Assembly: GCA_007922225.1 (NCBI GenBank)
Contig: ML680041.1
Location: 484,445-548,444 of the forward strand
Source: Emydura subglobosa
Lineage: Eukaryota > Chordata > Testudines > Chelidae
Direction of reading: 5' to 3'
Length of the DNA: 64,000 bases
Shown: positions 33,857-44,259 of the stretch, piece after piece
Layout: the number at the start of each line of letters is the position of its first letter
Position numbering within the stretch: the first letter of the stretch is position 1
Notes under the pieces: model-generated
The model's input: only the letters and a program-made list of their open reading frames with translations
Told to the model about the DNA's origin: nothing
The model's database searches: none
Position numbers and translations under genes: made by a program

Positions 33857-35995
33857 ATGGCTCCTCGGGCCAAACCTGCCTCGTTCTCCTTCTGGCTCCT
33901 GTCTCTCTGCTCCCTCTCCTTGGCTGGTAAGTGACTCCTGGACTCCCGGATGCCTGGGTCCCATTCCCCATCCCAGCATCTTCCCCCAGGGCTGGGCACT
34001 GCAAAGCACCCTCGGGTTGCTGTCCCGGAAGCCTGGGTCCCTTTCCCCATCTCAGCATCTTCCCCCAGGACTGGGTGCTGCAGGGACTCCTTGGGTTGCT
34101 GTCCCGGATGCCTGGGTCCCATTCCTCATTCCATCTCTCTCCTTCCTGCAGGGGTTCACCGCCTCTCCTTTCTCCAGCTCATCTCCCCACAGGCGACCCC
34201 AGGCCTGCACAAGCATTTAACCGTCATGAGGGTGAACGACCTGGTGCTCTCAGCCTACGACAGCGGCACCGGCCGCATGGCTCCCCGCAACGGCTACACC
34301 CCAGCCGAGCAGGGCGGCCACCAGTTCTGGAGAGCACACAGCACTCGGTGCCTGGCCTGGGACTCCTGGGTGGAGGCCGAGTACCAGGGCCTGGTGCGGC
34401 AGATGAACACCAGCTCCCCAAGGGCGGGTGAGTCCCTGAACTGGGCCAGATGGAAAGAGTGGACAGCTCAAAGCAGGGGGGAGGAAGCTGGGGCTGGTCA
34501 GGGGACACCAGAGGGCAGTGATTTCTCTGATACTTAGTAGTTACCAAGACCCCTTAGTTCTATCCCCAGCTCTGGGAGGGGTCTGGTGGGGGTGGCTCAA
34601 GGAGTCAGGACACCTGGGTTCTGTGCACAAGAAAATTTTGACCCCACTTGGCCCCATAGTAGCTGCTGAGTGGCTGACACAGCCCCTCTGCCGCCAGAGC
34701 CCTACTACCTGCAGATCCTGAAGAGCTGTGAGCTGGACGATGGCACTGACACCATCCAAGCCACCACCCGATATTCCCTCAATGGGGAGGACGTGCTGCT
34801 GTACCGGGCCGACCAGAACCGCTGGTTCTCGGTGCACCCGGATGCCTGGCGCGTGGCCGAGCGCTGGAACCGCCAAGGGGACACGTTCGCTGTGATGAGC
34901 TTCCTGCCGCCCCAGTATTGCAGGTTCTGGATCGAGAAGGCCACGTCGTTCACTGCTCAGAAGACAGGTGACAGCTCGGCCGGTGCCCCTCACTCCTGAC
35001 CCGCAGCCCCTGCTCTGCCAGTCCCTGTGACTCACGACCCCTTCTCACCTTCCCCACAGCCCGGCCCGCAGCGCGTGTGGCCCTCGTCCCAGGGACCCAG
35101 GACCGGCCGCCCCGCCTTGTCTGCCACGTGACGGGCTTCTACCCCCGTGACATCGAAGTGACCTGGGAGCGCGGGGGCCAGGGGGTCCAGGGGGAGCAGG
35201 TGACCAGCGGGATCCAGCCCAACGCAGACCCCACCTTCCAGGTCCGGGTGTCCATTGAGCTGGGGCAGGAGGGGGTCGGCCCCACGGAGCACGTGTGTGT
35301 GGTGAGACACAGCAGCCTGGGGGACGCTTCCCTGAGGGTGTCCTGGGGTGAGTACTGGGGGCAGGGAGCAATGGGGGAGCCCCCTACTGAGAGGGAGATA
35401 TGGACACAAGGGGTGGGGGGAAGAGGGAGGTGGGAAATGCAAAGGGGGAGTTTGGGGGGCATCAGGGGATGGGTAGACAGAGAGAGGTCTATCGAGGTAG
35501 AGGGCAGGACCCATGGGAGGGGAGGGACACAGGGGCTTTGGGGGGACGCATGGCTCAGTCTGTCTTGGGGCATTTCCAGATGCCAAGGCCACAGCCCCGG
35601 CGGGTCTCCTGGCGATCGCTGCTGGCGCCTTCCTCGCTGTGCTGGGAGCCGGGGCCCTGGGCTGCTACCTGGGGAGGAAAAGTGAGTGATGGCCCCACAG
35701 AGCCCCCCAGTGCCCCTCCTGCTTCCCACACCTGTGCCCGCTCTGTGCCCCCAATGCCCCTCCTTCTCCCCATCGAAGCATGAGGTCCCAGGGGCTCCGT
35801 GTTCAGCCCGTAGCTGGATTGCAATTTTTGCCCCCACACACCCTGGTTGTAGGGGGCAGGAAGGAGCCCCAGGGAGCAGCGTATCCGAATGAGTCAATTC
35901 CTGCTTTGCCTTCCCCTGCAGGGGGCCAGAAGCAGCCATATCTCCCGGCGCAGACACAGCCGGGGTCCATCGACTCAGTTTCAAACACGTCTTAG
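33857..35995 (+). CDS. MHC class I-like gene E, intact (FcRn-like or other non-classical class I)
   Basis: Six exons join in frame to 359 codons: signal 33857-33926, alpha1 34152-34427, alpha2 34698-34967, alpha3 35060-35347, membrane 35580-35681, tail 35922-35995. Splice sites are GT/AG with phases equal to gene D. Alpha1 has one possible N-glycosylation site (NTS). Alpha2 has CELDDGT, YSLNGED and a YCRF cysteine. Alpha3 keeps both Ig cysteines, so beta2-microglobulin pairing is plausible. The membrane exon is one codon shorter than in D (YLGRKS instead of YLRRRKS). The tail is short, ending at TAG after GSIDSVSNTS, where A and C read on. The classical Lys-Trp of the alpha2 helix is absent. 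This is the best candidate for an unaltered functional member of the family here. Confidence 0.85.
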
Positions 35996-37290
35996 TCAGC
36001 AGGAGGTGCCTCGTCCATGGCACCTTCTGGCCCGAATGCCACCGAGTGACCAGATGTGGAGCCGGCTGTGCCAAGACTAGCAACCTGGACTGGAGCCACA
36101 TGGACCATCTCTGGCAAAGGGAAGGTGCTGCAGGGGTGGCAGATAAGGTCAAAAACTCTGATGTTGAAGGGTGGGATGTACTTTTCCATCCTGTGCTCCT
36201 TCCCACCCTCCAATCACCCTATGCCCCGTAGCTCCCAGCCCCCCCCCAAAACCTCCCCCTATTTCCATTCTGTGTCCCCATGCAGGCGGCACCTCAATCA
36301 TTCTCCACTGCAGAATTTGTGGTGCTTTTTGAGGCATGAGCCATCCACACAAGTTTCACCTTCACAAAGTTTTTTATCAGAGCCTCGTCATTGCCTTGGT
36401 TTTCTTGGATGCTACCCATGGCGTCTTCTGTGTGGCTCTTCCCCCTGTTACGTGGCAGCTCTGTGTTCCTGGGGAACCCTGGTGCAGTACCCAGCCTGTC
36501 TGACTCATGAAGAACTCCTTCCCCCCTGCCCACCTCTGCTTGAACCAGAACTGATCAGAAGAAAGACTTACAAAAAGCAATGAAAAGGCAGTGGGAGACG
36601 CACTTAAACCCCTTCGGACAAGGATGACAGGATTAAGGCAACTCTCCCAGACTTGGACTTGGATCGCACTGAAATACAAATGACACAGGAAACACATTAA
36701 TAAAACTACGGAGACCCCAGAACGTAACCCTAATAAATAAGCGCACCCCAAGGTGACGAGTAAAACTGGTAACATCAACTGCTTCCCCCTCCTCATACCC
36801 CTGTCAAACAAGACAATCCAGTTGATTGGCTTTGGTTTGTTCTTGGCAAACACAGTCTGGCTAGTCTTTATAATCCTGGGTCTGAAATGACTAAACCATA
36901 AAGAGCTTCTGCTAGGCAAAGAATGAAAGAAAAGGTCGATGCACCAATGCCATCTGCTGGGTAGTGAAAGTAGACGCAGAGAAAGCAACAGGCCAGGAAT
37001 CTGAGAGCTGGTGGCAAGTGTGCGATAGAAAATTGGAGGACTGCCCTCCTCCAGCGAACCATAAAACAGGGGATATGAATTGGGGTGAACATGGTGGACC
37101 TCAGAGAACTGAACCAGTCAACGGAGCTGGAGAAAGTGTTAGTTTTACACTGGAAAATCAAATAGCATCTTCTGCCCAGCTGTGCTAGTCATAATAGTAA
37201 TCGGAAGAAAAGCAGAGTTAATGGAACCATCTACGTTGCCAAAGAGTTTTCATTAAAGCTGGGAACAGGAGGGAAAATGGCAGGAAAAAA
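35996..37290 (+). repeat. Class I-like 3' flank duplicon, copy E
   Basis: Same block order as the other flanks but with an internal deletion: the AT-rich segment present at 1500-2060 is missing near 36440. Confidence 0.7.
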
Positions 37291-37359
37291 CAGCTGGGAT
37301 GAGGTGGGAGAAAGTTGGGGAAAGATCTGCAGTGGCAAGACTGGATCAGAGAAGTTCAC

Positions 37360-37745
37360 AGGCCCAGCTCCAGAACATCATGGCAGTGCTGGCATTCTCT
37401 GTCCACACAGACATTCAGCAGAGCAGAGGCAGGGGTGAGGCCGGGCGGGTTGTTTTCTTTGCTGAATTGGATGCCCATGCAGAACAAGACGGGCTTGAGG
37501 CCTAGGCTGAGGCTGAACTGCCAGATGTAGAGGTGTGGCCTGGCCTCCACAGTCAAGTGGATTGACACCTCTTCCTCCCAGGATTCTGCACCCTGAGGAT
37601 TCTTTTCCTGCCCTACTCAGCCTAGAGGGAGAGCCGGAACTGGGTGATGAGCTTGGTGAGTTCTCCAGTCCCGAGGGACATCCCATGGAGATGCTCCAGT
37701 TGTGCTTGGCGCTGGACATCTGCACAGCCCACCTTGATAACCGCA
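37360..37745 (-). pseudogene. ALP-family pseudogene P5
   Basis: Minus-strand copy of the same segment as P3, from the block abutting the pore-like domain (about 37745) through SSAKHNWSIS to the YIWQF, PVLFC and final FSKEN-like segments. Several frame changes and stops. It follows the flank of gene E just as P3 follows that of copy C. Confidence 0.75.
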
Positions 37746-38149
37746 GCCTGAATTCTGCTTTGGGATCGTTGGGAGGGTTTGAATCTGCTGCTGAAACGTA
37801 AAGAATTTCTCAGCCTGAATACAGAATCAATTTTTCAGTATTCACCAAGTTTTTGGGTTGAATTTCCTTGTTTTTTACCGTGGTTGGGCATTTATAGAAG
37901 TGTATTAAAGGGGACAAAAGAAGCAAAGCAGGGGGGAACCGGGAAGGGCCTGAGCATTGGGGTCTCTGGGGAGACAAGGGTGGGTTGTTTAGCTTTGGGA
38001 CAACGTTTTCATTGGAAACGTTCAGCCAGCTCCAGTGCGGCGAGATTTAGCTCCTGTGCTGAGACGGGAACCCCGGTGGGGATTCTCCAGCCCGTGCTAG
38101 CCATGGCTTGGGCCAGGGGCTGATTAACGCCGATTAACCTTGATGTCAG

Positions 38150-38640
38150 AATCGTCGATAACGGAGCATCCACTCCTCCCCTTTGATAAATTGTCCCAAT
38201 GGTGAATTACTCTCCCTGTTTATCACGTACGCCTTATTTCCCTTCTGAATCTGTCTACCTCAACTTGAAGCCACGTGCATGAGGCCTTTCTCTGCTAGAT
38301 TAAAGATCAATATCCATTACGGCTTCGGTACTGATAGACTGGGATCACGTCTCCCCTTAACCGTCTCTTCGTTAAACTGCATAGATTGAGCTCCTCGAGT
38401 CAGTCCCTAGACAGCAGCTTTTCTATTTCCAACAGAGGCCGGTGGCATGGTGTGGTGCCCATGGAGATAAGCACGGGACCTTGTGGAGGGATCTTGGACT
38501 GTTCCCCTGCATAGTTCGGGGCATCCACAGGTCACAGTAACATCTGGGCATCACAGCCACTTTCTTCTTTCATCACTTCGAAGGCCAGAAGGAATCATCC
38601 CATCACCCGGTCTGACCCTCTGCAGAGCACAGCCAAGAGG
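38150..38640 (-). mobile_element. Decayed LINE 3' fragments (CR1/L3-like)
   Basis: On the minus strand 38440-38150 recalls the C-terminal part of a CR1/L3 reverse transcriptase and its 3' region (GAGACGTGATCCCAGTC and the GACTCGAGGAGCTC words). 38565-38640 holds a further LINE-end-like word (GGCCAGAAGGAATCATCCCA). Strongly decayed. Confidence 0.45.
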
Positions 38641-39076
38641 GGTCATCCAGGTGTGATTTCAACAGGCTTTAGTCAGACTGAAGCGTTTCACTCCGTGGGA
38701 GGCTAGGCTGTTGTGGCCACCGGCAGAGAACCGGAAGGACCGAGGGGCTGATTCGCTGGGAGATAATCGCAGGGGGTGACTCCTGCCCCACACTGAAGAG
38801 GACCCCCCACCCCACTCCAAGTCTCTGCCAATCTGACCTTTCCCACGTCAATTCTGATGATTATTTGGAGCCACCAGCCAGGCACCTGGACACGGGTTTC
38901 TTGGTGCCACCTCCGAGCCCTGGCCCACACTGTCCTGTGTCCCCATTTCCAGCTGTGGATGATCCCTGATGCTTTGGAGGAAGGTGGAAAAGAAGCCCAG
39001 AATACGGGAAGTCAATGGGGCATCAGGCTAATTCTTCCAGCCTGACCCCTGCCGGGAAAGCCCTGAAGCATGATAT

Positions 39077-40108
39077 TGGATTAGAATAATTCTCTTCACA
39101 CAGGGCTGCGAGGGTTCTGAGCATGTTGCGCTGCAGTGCTTTAGCTCCTTAAATCCTGTCCCTCCAGTTCATCTAGACGGGAAAGGAACCATGCCCCATT
39201 CCTGCCTCCCTGATGTGTCAATCCCTCCGCCCCGGGGCCGGGTCAGAGCCAGATCCCCTAAAAGTGGAAAGGCCCCGTGACACATTCACCGACCCGCTCA
39301 CACACTGGAGAATCTCCAGCCCCAGTCGGTTACGTCCTGCTCCCGCTGTGGGAAATGCACGAACGGCTACAGGCGGGGGACAGGAGGATACAGGGGTGGC
39401 CACAATATAGAGCGTGCAGATAAGAGCCTGGCAGGGGCCCCATCTTCTGCCGCGTGGTCCCAGCAAAAAGCTGATCAGGGTGTGGGCAGACCTGGGGACC
39501 CGTTAACACAGACCAAAGAGCTCGATTGGCCCGTGTCGGAGTGTCGACCCAGGGCTCTGCAGGTCGGCATTCAAGGGCCCTAACAGAGCTGTGGCGTTGC
39601 CTGATTTTCGCTGCTTAACCTTTTTGTGTCTAGACTGGGGTTATCAGCTGCCCAGAAGATCAGACAGTTCTTTGTCCCAGAATCAGGCTACACGGAGTTT
39701 TGCAAGGACCCTTGGGGTCTGGCACAAAGACACCCCCCTAAGAACCGAAATAAAGCCTCCTAGATTTGTATGGAGCTCAAATAGAACAATAATCAAATGG
39801 ACAAAGATCCATGCGAATTCCAAAGACAATAATGTTATTCTAGAGAAACATGTGGTCGGGTGTCCTATAAAGGTTTTGGACGAATAGATTCACACCCTTC
39901 CTTGATAACCTGGTGATATGAGACAAAGGACCAGCCCCATCCCTGTGTGCTGAAGTCCCAGTTCCTGTTCTCCAGTGGGAGGTGGAGATCTGCAGAACAG
40001 CTCAGGAGCTCAGATCTGTAGAAAGACTATAACAATAGGACCGAGATAAACTAAACATAAGACACAAGACACTGTTTTTCTTAACACGGTGGGGCTGCTT
40101 CTCTTACA
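39077..40108 (-). mobile_element. LTR-like repeat of about 1 kb (inverted partner at 4185-5217)
   Basis: Inverted and near-identical to 4185-5217; the end at 40101-40108 reads CTCTTACA. A plus-strand AATAAA lies near 39749. A retroviral protease remnant on the minus strand lies about 350 bases to the right, so this may be the surviving 3' LTR of that element. Confidence 0.55.
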
Positions 40109-40264
40109 GCCCGACCGCTACGGCTGCCCTCCTTCCATCTGCAAACTTCGCTTGCTCACCCACCAAGTATCAGGTGACACGTGTTCTGTAGGCCGGCAGG
40201 TTGGTGCGTATGAAGGACCTACCTATGACCTTTCCAGACAGTTCGCTCATCCTCACCTCTGTTA

Positions 40265-40345
40265 TTTCAGAGAATCACAGAAGATGAGGGTTGGAAGGGA
40301 CCTCAGGAGGTCATCTAGTCCGACCCCCGGCTCAAAGCAGAACCA
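40265..40345 (-). mobile_element. CR1 3' end fragment
   Basis: Contains the CR1 3' end words AGAATCACAGAA, GGTTGGAAGGGACCTCAGGA and GGTCATCTAGTC, also present at the 3' end of the large CR1 (5220-5280). Confidence 0.75.
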
Positions 40346-40462
40346 ACCCCAAGTAACTGTTTACAGGCACAAATGTGGACAGCCACTACTTCCCTTTAAC
40401 AGATCAGGAAAGAAAAGTGAAGTAATCAGACCCTGGGAAAGTATTCCTTGGGTTTGACCATT

Positions 40463-40738
40463 TCACCAAAGCAGAGGTCTGGGTCTTCGCAGATGACTTA
40501 TCTGCACTAGGACAGGTTTAGAAAGGGTTGGAATGACCAGGATGCTTGCAAAAGTTGATAGCATCTTTGTACGCCCTGAAGACAAAGAAGAGGATTCAGG
40601 GTCTTTGACGTGGATCATGCTAATCGCTGCCCCAGTATCTATAATGAAATTCACGTGGCGGCCCCCTATTACGGCAGACACTGTGGGTCTCCTGCTCTGC
40701 CTAAATGGGCTAGGACTTCGCTCAGGGCCTGCTGGCAT
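40463..40738 (-). pseudogene. Endogenous retrovirus protease fragment
   Basis: An open stretch on the minus strand contains an aspartic-protease core with the DTGA active-site box, preceded by hydrophobic strands typical of retropepsins. No polymerase follows. A possible gag remnant could lie upstream on the same strand, but I cannot show it. Confidence 0.55.
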
Positions 40739-41229
40739 CCTTCCGGGTATTCTTCAGAGGACGCAGACAAGTAGGCCCCGGGCTTTCCTTCCATCTCTTT
40801 GGAGGCAGCCAACCCTGTAAGAGGGAAGCACAGATTTTACAACCCCCACGGTCGATAAGTGGTTCCTTCCCAACAGAATGCTACCAAACAACGTTTTCTA
40901 TGAGCATCTGAAGATCTGTTTCTTTCTCTGGTGGTGGTAGGGACCATTAGGACACTATCATCTTCTTAACAGCCTGGTATTACATTACCTTGAAGTAATT
41001 TCGGGAAGGTGAAGCTGTGATTTCTGTCACACTGGCTGGATAAGGGGGGCCCTTGAGGTGTATTCAGAAGCTCTGATTTCTCCCGTCTACACCAGTCTTG
41101 CATTGGGGGTGTCACGCAGGCTGGAGCATTTGTTATATGGTTTGACATTGATAATAATCCACGTGGGATCTGCCATGTCAGGTACTGTTAGAATGGCTAT
41201 AAACTGCTAGGTAAGATGGTGAGGTTTAT

Positions 41230-42180
41230 ATTCAGGTGTTACGTGTGTAGTAGAAGTTTATGACTATATTTGATGTATCTGTGTTTCAAATTGCGCTGGC
41301 TGGGAAGTACCCCAGATAGGATGGCGGCAGGACAATAGCCTGCTTAACGGCCCATTAAGATACTCACAGATGCAAGCGGCCCAGGAAGAAGCTAAAGGCA
41401 GACCTGAAGAGTTACTGGGATTGGCCCATGTGATTCTGGACTCGATTTTAGTTCTTGTAAGTTTCCACAGGCCGCATGGTCAGGGACAGAGGGTAGATAA
41501 GAGCAAACCACAGAAACCATTTTGTCTTCAGCCAGGATTCAGCTTCAGGTACCAACCTACCTCTGGATCAGCCCATCTACAACTGAACTGAAGCTGTGAA
41601 ACAAAGGACTGAGGCCCACCCAAAGATTGGCTGCACACCAGAGGAACTACACAAGCCTGCAACTCCACCAATTCTCCCCAAAGCTTGATGTGTATGGACT
41701 TTCGATCATTTGTATGTATCTGATTTGCTTTGACCCTTTAATGTTTCTCTTATGGTTTGTTTCTTTTTACAATAAACCTTTAGTTTTAGTTACTGAAGGA
41801 TTGGCTGGCAGCGTGATATTTTGGGTAAGATCCAAAGTTAGATTGCTCTGGTGCTGTGGCTGACCCTTTGGGGTCAGAGGGAACCTTTTTAGTAAAGTGC
41901 ATAGAGTTTAAAGAACTGGTCCCTTTACTGGACCTAGTGGCTGATTTGGGAGCCAGGAACTGAAATGCAGTAAAGGGGGCTGTGGGCATTTGTGGACTGG
42001 CTTCTTGATAACCAGTGTGGGGAAATCAGAAGCAGTTCGTGGCTGGTTGGGGAGCCTGATTCAGTGTCACCCACCAGCGCTGGGAGAATCTGTTCTCCGT
42101 TTGCAGCCTGCCCTGACCTTGGCATTATCCGGTGGCTGCCCTGGGCATGAAAGGGTCACAGCTACATACTGCTCAGCTCA
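41230..42180 (+). repeat. Probable dispersed element, class not assigned
   Basis: The stretch has the form of a transcribed repeat end: a T-rich run, an AATAAA at about 41771, and word patterns I associate with interspersed repeats (GGTGACCC-like and CAGCCTGCCCTGA-like). It encodes nothing recognisable. Confidence 0.3.
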
Positions 42181-44259
42181 CGGTTGGTGCCTCTCCTAAT
42201 ATGGCTCCTACTGCTCACCCCAACAGCAAGGCCTCAGCTTAGCCAAAAAACCCAACGTAGATGCTACCACTTCTGACATCGCCTTTTCCGGACCCTGTGC
42301 AACCCCAGCCCCCCAAAGGCACTCCCTCTTCTCGATGGAGGGCAGGTGCTAACGGAAAAGAGGACGTCCCCTCTCCCTTTGCTCATCTCATCCTCCGCCT
42401 CACCAGCCATCTCCTCTAAGACAACGTCCGGCTCCACCTCTTCCTCTCACACTCCGGGACTTCCCTTTTCCGCCCACAGACTGCTCGGAGCTGTCGCGCC
42501 GCTAACTTCCTCTCCTGCAGCTCCTGAGACGTTGCCGCCGACGTTGCTCCTGAAGGTACCATGTTGTGCCCACCTGCGCTAACTCTCTTGTTGGCTGGCC
42601 CTGCATGCTGGGCTCCCTCCGTCGGCTCTCCCGTACCGACGCGCCGTTATCTTTGAACTCATCCCCTTGCTTTCTGACAATTTCTGCCCCCATCTTCCCT
42701 GCTTTGCTACCTCCCTTTCTCCAGGAGCATGCAGAAGGCATTTCTGCAGCCCCGTTACACTCCGGCAGGGCTGCGTGCTGATTCACCTTATCTCTCTCTA
42801 TCATCCCAAGCATACTTTCCAACTTACTGTTCGGTCTAACAGCCCACCCCGCTCTGATCTGTAGCCGGCCAGCAATTTGCAGCTGGCAGCTTCCCCGTCC
42901 TGCGACCAGCGAGTTTTCTCATCTGTTTCCCGTACACAATACTGACTCCCTTCTAACTTTTTCTCCAACTTCTGTCCTTTTTTAAACAAAACGCTCCCCC
43001 AAAGCGACACGTAATTGATTTGCTGACTCCCGTGTAGCCTTCTCTTTCCCCATCCAAAGTTTGCTGGGCTTTTCTGAGTTACTTTCTTTTCTTATTCAAT
43101 TTTCACTCCAGCGTGCTACGAGACATCAGCCAGCATTCTGCAGCAACTCTTCTCTCCCCTCTTTAATCTTCCTTTTCCTCTCCTTCCATAGCAAAGACCT
43201 GACCCACAAAACCCCCTGGATTACTATGTTCAGAGATGATTTCACTCTCTTTCAGTTATGCTCAGACTTCCTGTGTGGTCCTTAATATATTTTCTGTCAA
43301 CGTTTCCCAAAGCCGTACCATGGGCAGCCCCCATAGACCGTACCGCCTTCACTCCACTCATCTCAGCACTAAATAAAACTCACTGACATTCCAAAATAAA
43401 AACTTCAGCAAGCCGAATTTTAAACCCTCTGTAATAAACCCTGTATTCTATTCTTCCCTCGAAATCGGAAGGTGTCCCTTCAATAATACAAAAAAGAAAT
43501 AACACCCCAGACCCAGCCTCAGCAATTAGTTCCATCAGGTCCCAAGAAACAACAGAGGGGTAGGGGTGAGTTCCCTTCTTTTACCTCTTAGATGATTGAG
43601 GGGTTTTTGACCCAGTTGGGACCTATCAAACAGCCGGGATAAGTTGATGGTAGACAGATCTGGGTGCCGCCCAGGACAGCTGTGCGGAATGAAACACTGT
43701 GGCCTTTCTGCTGGCTTAAACAAAAAATCAATTCTCCCGCCACGTCAAAGTCTGGGTCATGGGGCCCTGAGGCAACTACAATTCCTTATACTTCTGGTAC
43801 TTACTATTACTCCTTCCAAACTCCAAAGCCCCTTAAACGCCCGGATCATTTTAATTTGCTCTTATTTTGCAAAGATTATACACCACCCATAAGCATAGCA
43901 GGGAAAATGAAAGGAACTCTGAATTGCAGTAAACAACAGAAAACACACCTGGGAACCCTGCCAAGAAACGGTCAAAGAAAATTAGGTTTCCTGTGCTTCA
44001 CGGCAGGCTGTCGGACTGAGATAAACACACACACACAGAGCCTTTTTCTCCCCGTCTGCTCTCCAGCTCCAGTTTGCCTCATGTGAGTCTCTCGGGCGGC
44101 TGCAGGTCAGGACTGAAGGCGCTTGGGTGCATCGTTTGTCCGGTGAGGTCAATTCACGGGCTCTGCAGCTGGGCCCGTCAGGATCGCCTTGCTATTTCCT
44201 CAACTCTTTCTCTCCATGCAGGGCAACCCGTTGGACTTCCAGGGTGAGACAGAGGAGGC
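42181..44259. other. Stretch with no recognised gene
   Basis: Open frames are short. A minus-strand frame at 42801-43010 is lysine/glutamate rich and might be a gag remnant, but no motif confirms it. Confidence 0.35.

Noticed and set aside
35139..36206. 355-codon open frame on the minus strand
   Set aside because: Antisense shadow of alpha3, membrane and tail exons of gene E; conserved splice sites support the plus strand.
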